DNA of 64,000 nucleotides, taken from positions 91,223,777 to 91,287,776 of the forward strand of contig NC_083338.1 of NCBI RefSeq assembly GCF_019175385.1, written 5' to 3'. Both the position numbers and the translations under genes were made by a program. The notes beneath the pieces are model-generated. The model was not told where the DNA came from. It was given only the letters and a program-made list of their open reading frames with translations, and did not search any database. Each line of letters begins with the position of its first letter. Position 1 is the stretch's first letter. This document shows positions 1 to 12,010 of the stretch, one piece after another. The stretch comes from Lycium barbarum (Eukaryota > Streptophyta > Magnoliopsida > Solanales > Solanaceae).

Positions 1-445
1 CATAAATTAACCAGCAAAACTCATAATTCATAGATATATGGCAAGCACTGGCCAGGATCAAGTCATACACAAAGGGTTTGAAACTGGCAACATAACAACA
101 ATAATTTAGACCAATATAAAATAACCCTTGATTGCTATAAATCAAAATATTAGCACATAAATGTTATTTAACTAACATAGCCAACAACTAAGTTAACAAA
201 CACTATTGACTAGACAAAATTAATAGTCAACTAATTTCCAAAAACTTAGAAAACATTATTATCTACATTAAGCTTAAATTACAACAAAACTAGCAATGCA
301 TAATTAATAGAAAGTGCAATAAAAATAAAAATAAAATAAGAAATTACCTTTTTAATGCGCAGCCTATAAGAGATTTGGATTTGAAAGAACTATTACTCCT
401 CAAAAATCCCAACACTCAGCCACAAAACCCAGCCAAACAAATGAA

Positions 446-449
<4 letters not shown>

Positions 450-477
<28 letters not shown>
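450..477. repeat. (TA)n microsatellite
   Basis: About 27 bp of uninterrupted TA dinucleotides in AT-rich flanks. Confidence 0.9.
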
Positions 478-480
<3 letters not shown>

Positions 481-1543
481 AAATTTTACTTGACTCAGAA
501 AATTAAAAGAACTCAAATTACTCTACGTATTTTCGAGTCTGTGAGTGTATTTGAATATCAATATGCCCAAACTTGTTCTCACAATGAAAAAAATAGGGTC
601 CTTTAAATAGGAAACCCCAAACCTTCAAAACCCTTGCTAAACCGATGTTGGATAACTCCTCATAGAGGGGATTTCCTCTTCACATCCTCACATTGTAGGG
701 TCGAGATTAGATAAAAAAAATAAATGAAGGGTCTGATCGCACACTCAACCAGTCGATCCATTTGTTTCTTCATGAACCATGGGATCCATGGATTCAAATC
801 CACAAACAACCAAAAATGCAGAGTATTACAGTTTGAGGCTCAAAATATAAATAAAAATGGTGAAAAAGGCGAGATAACTCCCTGTTTGGGGTGGCGTTAG
901 GTGAGAGAAGGTTCAAACATTTATTGCTTCTCCTTCTCGACCTTGCAAAATACTGAAGAAGCACAGTACACCTGCCATATTGCCATTTTAGGCATCAAGC
1001 TGACGCATAGAGAGAAAAAGTTTCTAGGGGCGCAAGGGTTTCACGTTGATGAAACGCTTTCCCCACATAGGGGTCGTTTGGTGGAAGAAAAAAGAAGAGT
1101 AAAGGAGGGGTATCAGCCCCTTTACTTAGAGACCTGGGCTAGGTCTCGGTCCTTTTGCGCCTGGGCTCGGCCATTTAAAAAAAAAAAAATGACGGGCAGC
1201 CCATATATGTATATGTATACAAGGGATATACACATGTATACATATATTCATGTGTATATCCATGTATACATATATGTTGGGAGGGACCTCATTTTAAATA
1301 AATAACCACATTTAAAAGAATGTCCGCTAATTAAACACACTTTTGCAATTAAAACCACTTTTTAATATTAATTGCTAATAAAATCTCTATTTTTGCAGAT
1401 AAGGCCCTTATTAAAATAAACCATAAATTTGGTCATTTTAATTAAAGTAAAATTTTTTGTTATCCTATTTTAACCATATTGACCTACTTGTGAAAAAAAT
1501 TAAAGCTAAGTGGTAAAATAGAATATATATTTTAAATAACCAA

Positions 1544-2314
1544 CAACAACATACCTAGTTGAATCCCACAATGTAGGGTCTAGGGAAGGTAAAGTGTACG
1601 CAGACCTTACCCCCACCTTGGAAGGTATGGAGGTTGTCTCCGAAAGACCTTCGGCTCAAAAGAAAACAATGAAAACAAGGGAAACGAGTCAGTTATGGAC
1701 AAGCTAATCAAAACAATGCGAAAATGAGAAATAGCAAGAGCAAGGAAGTCATGATAACCATCAAAGAGAGACAAGACCCAACACATAGAAGCAGGGTAAA
1801 AATACTCCTAATACGAGAAAGGAAATCTCACGGCCCCCCACTAGCCCTCCACCCGGATACTCGACCTCCACCCCCTCCTATCACTGATCATGTCCTCAAT
1901 AATCTGAAGTAGCGCCATGTCCTACTGAATCACCTCTCCCCAGGCCTTCTTTGGCCTACCCCTCCCTCTTTTCAGGCCCACCACTGCCATCCTCTCATAC
2001 CTCCTCACTGGCGTAGCAGCGCATCTCCGTTGCACATGGCCGAACCACCTCAACCTCCCTTCCCGCATCTTTTCCACCAGAGGGGCCACACCCACCTTAT
2101 CCCGAATCACTTCATTCTGAATCTTATCTCTCCTGGTATGCCCGCACATCCATCTCAGCATCCGCATCTCAGCTACCTTCATCTTCTGGACATGAGCTTT
2201 CTTAACTGGCTAACATTTTGTCCCATACAACATAGTCGGTCTAACCACTGCTTTGTAGAACTTTCCTTTTAGAATAGGCTTCACCTTCTTATCTCACAAC
2301 ACCCCCGATGTGAG
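1544..2314 (-). mobile_element. 5'-truncated RTE-type LINE with 12-bp TSD
   Basis: The minus strand carries the C-terminal end of an RTE-clade reverse transcriptase, a 3' UTR of about 300 bp, and a tail ending in GTTGTTGTTGG, the TTG-type tail typical of plant RTE LINEs and of the SINEs that share their 3' ends. The insert is flanked by a perfect 12-bp direct repeat, TTAAATAACCAA, at 1532-1543 and 2315-2326. This marks a target-primed insertion truncated at its 5' end. The terminal part by itself resembles the tobacco TS SINE family, but RT coding sequence in continuity makes this a LINE. Confidence 0.85.
1841..2314 (-). pseudogene. RTE LINE reverse transcriptase, C-terminal fragment
   Basis: Translation on the minus strand gives the familiar RTE C-terminal stretch, including [29 protein letters not shown] and [14 protein letters not shown]. 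In plants this is the end of the ORF2 polyprotein after the RT domain. The frame is broken by nonsense codons where the family has Cys in VLCDKK, Trp after GTKC, and a residue after GEVIQ. Then follows MALLQIIEDMISDRRGW and the natural end near 1841. The endonuclease and catalytic RT core are missing because of 5' truncation. The fragment cannot be active. Confidence 0.85.
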
Positions 2315-2596
2315 TTAAATAACCAATTTCCTTAAATTTAAGAAGTGAAATATTTGCTAAACTGATTTAATTTTTCTAGAAATTCCCAATATTGTTCTAA
2401 CATTATGTAAATTAATTTCCAAATGACTTATAATATTTATAGAGATTATCTCACCAAGTGAGAATGGAAAAGTATTATCTAAATAATTTTATAAAATCAT
2501 TTTGGCTTCTAAAAAAGAACTTTTCACTTCGTTTAATATTCAAGGACTCTGGATGATTAAATTAAATTATAGGAGGTCAAAAATTAGGTGTCAACA

Positions 2597-3537
2597 CTAC
2601 CCAATCTAGAATTAATTCATGATATTTGGTACATTTTATCCGTCCAATATCAATTTGATTCACTATATAGGGCATAGCACAAATTAGTCGTATCTTACAG
2701 AAATTCTCATGGAGAGACATAGAAAAGTATGTACCAACCACTACTTCCAAGTAACATAAACTCCACCAAGCCAAAGGGAAATAATACAAGAATCCTAGGG
2801 GATCTACAGGCCACAAGCCGGAACACATAACTCGAATAACAGTACCAACCTATGAATCCATCCCAAATCTCCAACTCCTACACATGCATTCTCCGTTCCT
2901 TCTAATACATGAATATGGGAAAATAACTGGAGTCTATCAAAAGTAAAGCCGTAATCTACCTTGAGGCCGAGCAAGTCCACGAACATCCATAGACCTTCAA
3001 TTCGTTCATCACGTCATAACCCGAATGAAGGAACTTGAAATACTCATGAGAGCCAAGGATAGGAATCACCATTAACACACATGTAATGGATTTCAGATTG
3101 ATAAGGAAAATTTAGGAGTTTAGACCACCCTTAGATTTCTAGGCTTTCATTACCAAAAGAACTTTTTTCCTATCCATAAAGAGTTATTGCCAGACCATGT
3201 TGCCATTTTAACTCTATTCTTTAGAAAAACCCATTTTCAAGATTAATGGAAGAAACCCATTTACAATTTAGGGAGAAGATACGAATCTAGGCTAGTAATC
3301 AATATAAGGTGAAGAACATGAGAGATTTAAATCAAAGAATTATATATGAAGAACAAGCTATCCAATCATCCTTTCAAATCTAGAAATTGGTGATACCCAT
3401 TTTGTTAGCTCCCTAGGTGAAGACCTTAGAAACAATTTACTATGTTCGTCGGAAATACTTAGTGAACAGAAATGTCCAGGATATCAAGGTTGCAAATATT
3501 TTGGAATTTTACGCTAACAACTAAACGGGTTGTTACA
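2597..3537 (-). mobile_element. LTR-like block, TGTAACAACCCG family, probably truncated
   Basis: On the minus strand the block starts at 3537 with TGTAACAACCCG, the same start as the LTR at 61021. It runs about 940 bp to 2597, where the TGTTGACACC block begins. No RT or gag motifs and no long ORF are seen. No matching TSD was found, so the left side may have been cut when the neighbouring element inserted. An LTR remnant is the best guess. Confidence 0.33.
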
Positions 3538-3790
3538 TAGACGGTGGTGTGACCTGCTTGTTCCAAACGGGAATAGTAGCCCTATTCTTCTTCTTAGGCA
3601 TAACCTCGGGTTCATCTTTCGAGGCTTCATCTCTCAGCTTGGATTTAGCAATGGCCCGCTTGCTACCCAATTCTCGCACTGTTTTCTTTAAACTACCCCC
3701 TCGTTTGGCTGGCAACTTAGGTGGACCCATACCTACAATCACAAACCAGGTTCCGGTCACTATGCACAACATAAGATCAATAAGAGGCAT
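3533..3790 (-). other. 85-codon basic ORF next to the LTR-like block, unknown
   Basis: An 85-aa frame with a hydrophobic start and a Lys/Arg/Glu-rich second half (KRGGSLKKTVRELGSKR, EVMPKKKNRA). Its stop codon lies inside the TGTAACAACCCG sequence at 3531-3537, so the frame is probably the cut end of a longer retroelement ORF. I do not recognise the protein. It may be a chance frame. Confidence 0.18.
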
Positions 3791-5018
3791 TTCAGTGACT
3801 TTTTATGTTCTCTGGAAATTGGACTCTGTAAACCGTTGATGTACTTTGACGAACCGTCGAACATTTTAACGGACCATCAAGTAACTCGACGATACGGTAC
3901 TTGTACTTCGTCAAATTATTGGAGGTACCGTCAACATATTCACGGCCCTATCAGATGAAAAACATATGGTTTGCAAGTTGTTTCCAATTCCAAACACACT
4001 GACATCACAAATCCATTTCTCACATATGCATAAGCTTTTAGGGTTAGGGGCTTGAGGTTACTCAGACTTCACCCACTTGTTTCACATAACTACGTCCATT
4101 GGTATATTATCTATTTTTTTTTTGGCGGGCATAACAATATCAAACCAAAGTTATCAATTGAAATGCCCTCTGACCCGTTGGAGTTAATCAGACTTCACTC
4201 CCATTTTTTCCATTATGTTCAACATAGTCAAGTTCACACATTAGACATGTTTCACACATTCACGTTTACGAACCGATGGTGGGCATAATGAATAGAAATG
4301 AATGTATATGAAAATTCCCGCCCAGTCAATGGAGGTACGATATTCTCATCCCCACGAGTCCTAACTACAGAAAACATACCAAATTCCCCACCCCAACAAA
4401 TAATGACAATCAATTTCAAAATTAGCATGAATCTTAGTCAAATGCCAAACCCTGGGTGTGCCTTTTTCAATTTCAATCACCAAATACTCACTCACACTAT
4501 GCATACTAGTGTTTAATAACCACTTATGGAATTTTGAGTGAAAAGCAAAGAAACTACTCGAAAATTAGAGCAGAGGGTTGTCAGGTTTTCAGCGATGATG
4601 GTGATGGGAATTTACGACGTATTGTGATGTATGAAGGATGTAATGGAGGAATTTGTGTGGGTTAGTAGAGGTTTTAATCGTGGGTCAATGGGTGAAGAAG
4701 TGGGGAAGAAGAAAGAAAAGTGGTAAATAGACATTTAAAAACCCTCTGATCGTAATAAGGGTTTTTTTTCCGAACCGTCTAGTAACTCGACGATGCGCTT
4801 CGACGGTTCGTAAATTAGAAAACTTTCATGGGCATGTTTACGGTTGGGAATGCATAAGGATGAACCGTCGCTATAATGAAGGTTCGTCGATCTTCCCTAT
4901 CAGTGAATTTCCTGAGAATGGATAGTTGCCAACACTCAGGACTCCCAACTCTGCAAACCGTCATTGTACTTCGATGTCACCGTCGAATTTCGACGGTTCG
5001 TCAAACTACTCGAAGATG
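3791..5018 (-). repeat. Probable Athila 3' non-coding region with repeated TCGACGG/CCGTCGA motifs
   Basis: This 1.2-kb stretch lies directly downstream of the Athila integrase end on the minus strand and has no convincing ORF. Short motifs such as GACGAACCGTCGA and TCGACGGTTCGT recur near 3855-3950 and 4775-5000, and again at 59811-59930 beside the second Athila fragment. This supports a 3' non-coding or LTR-proximal part of that family. No LTR border was found. Confidence 0.35.
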
Positions 5019-5742
5019 CTACTTGGCCAATTTCCTGAGGTTTGCAACTCCTGCACAATCAACACACATCATACAGCCCAGGCGGGAATACTCTAGGTTA
5101 GAATTTGTCCCCAGATGCTCCAACTGCAATCTGTCAACAATCTTATCCCCATCAACCATCCAATGATAGTGCTTCACCCTCTGGCCATTCACTCTGAACG
5201 TTGGAGAGCCATCCATGGTTTTCAATTCCATCGAACTACTGAGTGAAACACTTACCAGTTCAAAAGGTCCGGACCACTTTGATTTCAACTTGCCTGGTAG
5301 CAGCTTTAGTCCGGAATTATATAGCAAGACAGAATCACCCTTGTAAAATTCTCGCTTGAGGATCTTTTTGTCATGATAATATTTCATCCTCTCCTTATAC
5401 AACAGTGCACTCTTATAAGCTTGGTACCGAAATTCATCCATTTCGTTGAGTTGAAACAATCGAAGTTTAATTGCTTCTTACCAATCCATATATAGCTTTT
5501 TCGAGGCCCACATGCCCTTATGCTCAAGTTCGCCTGGAAAATGGCACGCCTTGCCAAAACCCAGCCTGAAAGGAAAAGTCCCGATCGGAGTTTTGTAAGC
5601 AGTCCGACAGGCCCAAAGAGCATCATCAACTTTCTGGGACCATTCGGTCTTATTTGCATTGACCATCTTGGAAAACATACTCTTTATCTCTTGATTTGAG
5701 ACTTTAACCTGCCCACTTGTCTGAAGATGATAAGGGGTTGCC
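5019..5742 (-). pseudogene. Athila-type integrase, C-terminal half
   Basis: The minus strand encodes the end of an Athila Ty3/gypsy integrase. [17 protein letters not shown] opens it at the insertion border, then [15 protein letters not shown], then the C-terminal stretch YKERMKYYHDKKI, GDSVLLYNSGLKLLPGKLKSKWSGPF. The catalytic Glu expected after TSGQV is Lys here (codon 5703-5705), so the DDE triad is broken. A TAA stop at 5478-5480 splits the frame before LRLFQLNEMDEF. The integrase is cut at 5742 by the solo LTR, and its upstream half resumes at 8777. Confidence 0.85.
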
Positions 5743-5838
5743 TGTCATGACCCAACCCCGTAGGCCGTGACTAGTGCCCAAGCTGGACACTCGTATACAC
5801 CTGTTAACTATAATCATCTACAGCTAGCATAACAAGAA

Positions 5839-5840
<2 letters not shown>

Positions 5841-5881
<41 letters not shown>
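5841..5881. repeat. (TA)n microsatellite in the solo LTR
   Basis: About 40 bp of TA repeats. Confidence 0.9.
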
Positions 5882-5883
<2 letters not shown>

Positions 5884-6424
5884 GCAAGACGTTGATTTAA
5901 GGATGTAGCATATATGCATGTCATAGCTACCTGTCTCCTGAGGAGTTACAACTGTCAATAGATTATATTGCACATAAGCCGGTAAGGCTGTCATATATAG
6001 GGGAACGTCCCAGCTATACACAAGCCAATAAGGCTACCACAATATACAACCTTCACAATAAATATATATATATATCTACGCAAGCCGACAAGGCTGCCAC
6101 TATACACAACATCCCAAACATATATATATATACGCAAGCCAACAAGGCTGCCACTACAAATGGGTACGCCCAAAACATAAGTCATGTCCACACAACGAAA
6201 CAGCAACTATATACATACCCACCCATATGTCTACAGACCTTTAAGAGTAACGACAGTATCATATGACGGGACAGGGCCCCGCCGTACCCTGAACAAACAC
6301 ATATATATACAACAAGGAGGATCTATACCACAAGCTAGGCTCTGGAACAAAGGAGCACTCCAAAATAGCTGAATATATATCCTATGCTGGCGGATCTCCG
6401 AAGCGAGCGTCTATACCTGCGGGC

Positions 6425-6482
6425 ATGAAACGCAGCCCCCCGAAGAAAGGGGGTTAGTACGGAATATGTACTGAGCATGTAA
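6425..6482 (-). other. Conserved LTR stem-loop, CCCCC/GGGGG version
   Basis: On the plus strand CCCCC (6436-6440) and GGGGG (6449-6453) can pair around CGAAGAAA, beside GTAC...GTAC arms. The same module is in every long LTR of the window with different paired bases. It probably lies in transcribed R/U5. Confidence 0.6.
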
Positions 6483-6659
6483 AGCATGAAATATAGTAAA
6501 TAGGATCATACTGAGACAAGGAGTGTAGGATCCAGTGCAACAACCAAAAAAACCATAAGACTTACCTTTGAACATAAATCATATGTGTCAACATCATACC
6601 CATATCATTATAGGATTTAATAACCATAGCTAGATAATCATACTGTATATAAGCATATA

Positions 6660-6920
6660 TAACCTGTCCCGGCCCTCTAGTGAGGGGCTCGGTAAATAAA
6701 ATCATCATATACATGTACATATAACGTGTCCCGACCCTCTAGTGAGGGACTCGGTGAATAAAATGATCATATACCATCCTGGCCGCCATCGCCATATCAT
6801 CATGTCATCATATCATCATATACATATAAATATATAACGTGTCCCGGCCCTCTAGTGAGGGACTCGGTGAATAATGCAGTGGATCTGCGCATGAAAACAT
6901 GTCCTGGCCCGGGACTCAGT
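6660..6920 (-). repeat. Tandem hairpin units CCCTC-TAGT-GAGGG in the solo LTR
   Basis: Three units share GTCCCGGCCCTCTAGTGAGG-type sequence followed by CTCGGTRAATAA, and a degenerate fourth has GGCCCGGGACTCAGTG. Each core can fold as CCCTC/GAGGG with a TAGT loop. Confidence 0.75.
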
Positions 6921-8447
6921 GAAGGATGTAACGGTAAGCACGAGCAGAGTGATAAGAAACCATATACATACAAATCATCTTTTGAGACTCAATAGATAAG
7001 TAAACTAATCAGCTCTCAAGTATCAGGATAACAATCATATTAAGTTCTTTCTAAATGTCATTACGAACTATAACAAGGAACGTTTCAGGGATCATATACA
7101 TGTATCAAATTAACATAAAATAGCTTATGAAAGTCAAGAACACCTCTAATTATGGAATTCTTTAAGAATAGAAACTTCTATACATCATATATTAGTCAAT
7201 CATATAATAGACTCGAGGCAATAGCTCGACTATCCTGAAAGTTCTAACATCAAGAAACGACTAAAAATCATGAGTCATGCTTGGAACTAGTGAGTAGAAT
7301 TACCCCAAGGCTCACATCATATCTTACTTACGTCTAGGAAATGCAAAAGAAAGAAGGGATAGGATTTACATACCTTTAGTGTTTAGTCGTAATACAACTC
7401 GTACACACTGCCCAATAGTACTTTATCCTATATTAAGATATCAAGAACTACGATTAGGCTACGAGGGAATTCAATACGTATTCTAACGTTAATAACCCCT
7501 TTTAAACAATTAGACGACGTTTCGATCGTATTCAACCCGACTACTACCACTAAGCTAATATCACTAGTCATGCATTCAAGTATCAACCCGAGACTATTTA
7601 AACATGACTCGAGGGAACTCCGGACAGCCCGCACAATATTCAAAACAGCCCAATCAATATACTAACCAACCCGCAATCTTCACACTTGACAAGAACAACA
7701 ACACATTCTTTCTTCCAATTCACAAATCCTACCAACAATCACATGTTTAACAACATCATTTATACAATTATAAGAAACTATATTAACATTATATTAGCTT
7801 CTACGACAGCCCACAAATAATTACAACTTCAACTTGGACTATTAAACTTCATCTTCACCATAACGTCCATAACAATAATCAACCAAACATCAAATAAATC
7901 AATTCACCAATTTCTCCTAACCAGCCCCTACACGGCTTCAATATCAACATACAAAATTCCATGATTTTCTTTCATTTCCACACATTACCACACGTTCCAA
8001 CCATCCACAACACATGTACAAGAAAGTTAAATCTTACTTCATATAAGCCTATCACACGGCTCACTTTAGATTTCAACAACAACAATCCAATACCAACATG
8101 CATAATTTTTATACACTCAATTCACATTTATACATATTCACAATGCATCCAACTCACCATGAAACATATGAAAAGAGATCAATTCTTACCTTGGCACTTA
8201 ATCCTTCAATCGGCTAGAACCTACATTTTAAGATAACACTTGTTGTTGTTGCCTTAATGAATACTTCCACATCAAAATTGTCCTTCTAATTCAGCTAGAA
8301 CACTTTGACAAATTAATTAGGATAAAGATTCCAAGCTTGCAAAAACCTCAACCATGGCCGAGAGCCATGTTCTTTCTATCTCTATCTTTTTCTTAAGTTG
8401 AAAGATGGAATATGACTTCGTTAGTGGTGAATGATTCAGCACTTTGC

Positions 8448-8456
8448 TATATATAT
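8448..8456 (-). promoter_or_regulatory. Candidate TATA box of the solo LTR
   Basis: The minus strand reads TATATATAG about 320 bp after the LTR start, a plausible U3/R promoter position. Inferred from position and composition only. Confidence 0.3.
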
Positions 8457-8776
8457 GAGGTCCATGGGTTGGACATGTGTCCCACCCAATGTTTAAGCCA
8501 ATTATAATTGGCCAAATCACGGGTGAGGCCCACACGGCCACTTATGGCTAATTAATGAAGTGATTAAATTTTAATCCCACTTAATAATCTAATCATGGTA
8601 AATTAATCCCTATTTTCCAATAATATTTCTATACCAAATGAAATTTATAGGCAGCTTGTGCCTTGAAACAAAATTGGGAGTTAAAAGTCTCCACCTCGTA
8701 CCCTAAAATAGTCTTGTCTTTAACTTGTCGCGTTTAGTTTAAAATATCCCAATGTATAAAAATACGGGATATAACA

Positions 8777-9003
8777 TTGCCACCCTATTCTTCCCACCAT
8801 ACTTCTGCATCAGCCCTGCGAAGGCTCTATCACAAAAGTGAGAACCACCATCGCTGATTATTGCCCTCGGAGTACCGAAAAAAGTTAATATGTTTCTCTT
8901 CAAGAACCCTATGAAACTCTTGTCTTCATTGTTGGGTAAATCCACCACTTCTACCCATTTTGACAAATAATCAACAGCAACCAAGATGTATTCATGCCAC
9001 ATG
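8777..9003 (-). pseudogene. Athila-type integrase, catalytic core fragment
   Basis: This continues the integrase from the other side of the solo LTR. The minus strand shows YILVAVDYLSKWVEVVDLP with the first catalytic Asp, then FLKRNILTFFGTPRAIISDG with the second Asp, then LMQKYGGKNRVA up to the solo LTR border. It is cut upstream at 9003 by element F, whose TSD ACATG is 8999-9003. The N-terminal part of the same integrase is at 29336. The pieces form one Athila copy split by two insertions. Confidence 0.87.
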
Positions 9004-9665
9004 TGCCACACCCCGATGAACAGGATGACCGGCACCTGACCCTAATAGTCGAGTACCACCTGACGTGACATAATATAACCTTAATACAACAATCCAGAGC
9101 CTAATCGTTAGCATGTACATATAAGAGCACCGATACACAAAAAGGCCCAACACAATGATAACATAACCTCTTTGTGAACAAATATATACATAAGCTAGCC
9201 GACCAGGCCGCAACATGAACATCATAAAATATCATATAGCCGCCCAGGTTATAACATGTGTATCATAAGAATAATAAACATATATGACTCTGACACCAAG
9301 TAAACTTTCTATGAGCCTCTAGGAGTACGTACATCTGCAATTAACATAACCTGCAGACTCAATAAATACCCAACTAGAAAGCCCGATATAATGGTACTCG
9401 CTGACGTCCCGCTGAAACTGGCGATCCTACTGAGAGGGTTTTTCTGCTCTGCCTGTCATAACCTACAGCATGAAATGCAGCTCCCCAAGAAATGGAATAG
9501 TTAGTACGGATAATGGTACAGAGTATGTAAGGCAAGAAAGTAATGACATCAGTAAAATATAATTGTAAACTTGGGAGAATAGTGATAACTAGCGACCCGT
9601 GACATATGAAACCATACAATATGCCATGAATGATAATTTCATTTTTCATATGCAACATATACGTA

Positions 9666-9666
<1 letters not shown>

Positions 9667-9709
<43 letters not shown>
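9667..9709. repeat. (TA)n microsatellite in F LTR1
   Basis: About 42 bp of TA repeats. At the equivalent site in LTR2 (near 26810-26830) only a short imperfect tract is present. Confidence 0.88.
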
Positions 9710-9710
<1 letters not shown>

Positions 9711-11058
9711 CGTACCGGCTATAGTGGGACTCGGTGTGAAGCGTACCTGGCCCTTTTAAGACTCGGACTGAAACATACCCATCTTTTTAGGACTCAGTGT
9801 ATATATCATCATCATCATATCAGTATTCTCCCGCACCCGGGGTTTTTTGTGCCCGAAAAATATCATTATATCATAACGTGCCCATCCCTAATAGGACTCG
9901 GTGTGAATACCCAACTGATCAGTGGTTGCACATCAACGTACAGTACCCGGTCGACTATGGCGCGGTTCAGTGGAGTAAAATAGTGCATACACATATATAT
10001 AAATGCATGAGGGTTCAAAGAAGTGACACTGGTCCTTTCAGAGTGACGTAAGGTCGTTATACCTCCGAATATATTATGGGACACATTTCGAGTACAAGGA
10101 ATGACTCGAATGATAATACTCACATTAACATCGTAAGGATATTTCATAAAGTATACGGACGGTTTAATAGCAGTCAATGAAAGACTTAGCTGGGGGCGTT
10201 TAATTTCGTAAAATATCGGAAATTTCGTAAAAATAGAGATTTTAGGAAAAATATGCAAACTTTCATAAAATATATGTACTTCTCATAAAATACGTATTTT
10301 TCATAAAATATATATATTTCATAAAATGTAGGAAATCCGGAATAAACTCGAATGGATTGATAATTCATGCTAGGGGTTCTTGTGATTCGTGCCAAGGAAA
10401 ACGATAGCGAAAACCTTACATACCTTATTCTCTAACTTGCTACCCGAGGGGATTTCCTCTCATGAGCTTGTCCTTTCCTCCACACCTATATGAGGACATC
10501 TAAATCTTGGGTAAGTCCTCCTCGACTTGCATGCAAATATTTTGGTGCTAATTTTCCCAATTATCCGAAATTTTGAAAATTCGAGCAGCATTTCCCCTGC
10601 TTATACTCCGTTTCCATGATAATCATGACAAAAAAACCAACACCAACAATAATACCAACAACCCATTTAGTTTAATTCAACACCCAACTTATCCAAGCAA
10701 AAATACCCATATAGATTATACTGTCCTTTTCCTCAATTTAACCAAATACACTAAAATTTAACGAATATGATTTCGAATCAACAAAACCCATGATAATGAA
10801 GATAGGACCTTACGTTTCTAAGCTTGCATGGCTCCTTGGAAACTCAAAACTCCAGATTCCACCATCCACTTCCAGAATCCAATCAACAATTACGACACTA
10901 TAGCGATGATATGAAGTTGCTACAAGTTTCCCTAACCTTGACCACAAAGCTTCTTCAAAATTTCGTGTGTTTAAGGATAAGGAATGTAGGATAGATGTTT
11001 CTAGGTGGTTCTAGTGTTTAAGGATGTGTGAAAATAGGTGAAAAATGAAGTTAGAGGG

Positions 11059-11070
11059 CTATTTATATAT
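11059..11070 (-). promoter_or_regulatory. Candidate TATA box of F LTR1
   Basis: The minus strand reads ATATATAAATAG about 580 bp into LTR1. LTR2 has a similar but altered TATA-like stretch near 28150. Functional status is unknown. Confidence 0.38.
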
Positions 11071-11754
11071 CACCAAGTCGGGTTTGAGCCGAGTGGGCCA
11101 ATTTAGTGGGCTTTTAAGTGGTTTATAGAATTTTCGCGTATGTTCGCGGGCTTCTGGCAGTCTGTTTTAAAATGCCCATAACACCCTACTCTGATGTCGT
11201 ATCGACAAACAGTTTGATGCTTTGGAAACTAGACTCGATGAACTTCAATGTGGATAATTTATTTACTCCATAACTCCTCATATGCTAGGAGATATATCCT
11301 GCTCAATTTGGACTAGAAACTTCTTTTGAAATTTTGCCAAGTTTTTCCCAAAGCTCTAACAACTAACTTTTTTCAATCCGCTTGACCTCAGAACCATTAG
11401 CTATTCTTTTTTCACCTATTAAAAGTCTTTCTTAGCCTTATAATAGTTCCATGGCCTCTCTGAGCTCACATTCATTTAGTAACAGTAGTAACGATACGAA
11501 ATTCTTCGAAGGTGCAACACCCATTTGTTATGACTTATATCTCGCGTAGGCTCACGATGTTAGTGTTACACCTCGGAAATTCTTCCGTTAGTATATAGTG
11601 AATAGGATAACAAAGGTCATAGCTCACGCCGTGTTTTGAGATGAGTGATAACGTCCTGTAGGTTGGTATTGAAGTGTTGAACAATTGTTAAGAAGGGTCC
11701 ATAAGGATCGGAGATGAAACGAAGTGATGGAAAAAAGATTCAGTGAACTGGTGG

Positions 11755-11990
11755 ATTATACGGTCGATTATTCGGACCGTATAATGGTTTTACGGACGTA
11801 TAATGAACCGTAGAAGTGTCACAGAAAAAGGTTGAGGAAAGGTGGGTTCTACGGTAGATTATACGGACCGTATAAAATTATACGGCCCGTAAAATGAACC
11901 GTCAAGTTGACACAGAAAAAGGGCAGCCACTAGAGCAGTTTTACGGTCGATTATACGGACCGTATAAATTTATACGAACCAAATAATAGC
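11755..11990 (+). promoter_or_regulatory. Array of TATACGGTCCGTATA-type palindromes upstream of the TATA box
   Basis: Three clusters, each joining TACGGTCGATTATACGG-like and ACCGTATAA-like half-sites, alternate with ACCGTAGAAG/ACCGTCAAG and GACACAGAAAAAGG spacers. The array ends about 20 bp before the TATA-like box. The same array occurs in the A 3' LTR and all three B/C LTRs. A role as transcription-factor sites or a folded DNA element is inferred. Confidence 0.7.
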
Positions 11991-12010
11991 ATCGGGACAG
12001 ATTTCAACTT

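Larger units (their letters stand above)
1..2596 (-). mobile_element. LTR-like block of an unclassified LTR retrotransposon, cut by the window edge
   Basis: Read on the minus strand, a block starts at 2596 with TGTTGACACCTAATTTTTG, a TG-type LTR start, and continues AT-rich to the window edge. A TATA-like TATTTAAAGG lies near 601-610 on the minus strand, about 2 kb downstream, as expected for a long LTR promoter. No coding frame is convincing. A LINE is inserted at 1544-2314. Only one end is visible, so the LTR identity is inferred; Ogre/Tat-like elements are one possibility. Confidence 0.38.
5743..8776 (-). mobile_element. Solo LTR, same family group as E, TSD TTGCC
   Basis: On the minus strand the unit starts TGTTATATCCCG and ends GGGTTGGGTCATGACA, giving TG...CA termini over 3034 bp. 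It is flanked by TTGCC at 5738-5742 and 8777-8781, and it interrupts the Athila integrase between YGGKNRVA and TPYHLQ. No gag, pol, primer site or polypurine tract is present, so this is one LTR left after LTR-LTR recombination. Both ends and internal modules match the E LTRs (50241-53715, 56328-59810), but it is about 450 bp shorter. Confidence 0.88.
9004..11563 (-). repeat. Element F LTR1, larger part
   Basis: In plus coordinates it starts TGCCACACCCCG (LTR2 has TGTCACACCCCG at 26147) and matches LTR2 along its length, including GAGTACCACCTGACGTGAC and the AAATCCGGAATAAACTCG segment. It stops at CACGATGTTAG, where A inserted, and resumes at 21725. Confidence 0.88.

Noticed and set aside
901..1305. 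134-aa plus-strand frame
   Set aside because: No known motif, TA-rich C-terminus translating microsatellite-like sequence (MYMYTRDIHMYTYIHVYIHV). It lies in an LTR-like block on the opposite strand, so chance is likely.
3549..3839. 96-aa plus-strand frame opposite the 85-codon minus-strand ORF
   Set aside because: It overlaps the minus-strand frame almost fully; neither has a recognised motif. The minus-strand frame follows the orientation of the neighbouring elements.
11755..11990. Regular short repeats that could be taken for a CRISPR array
   Set aside because: Repeats are palindromic half-sites with irregular spacing inside plant LTRs, with no unique spacers of constant length and no cas genes.
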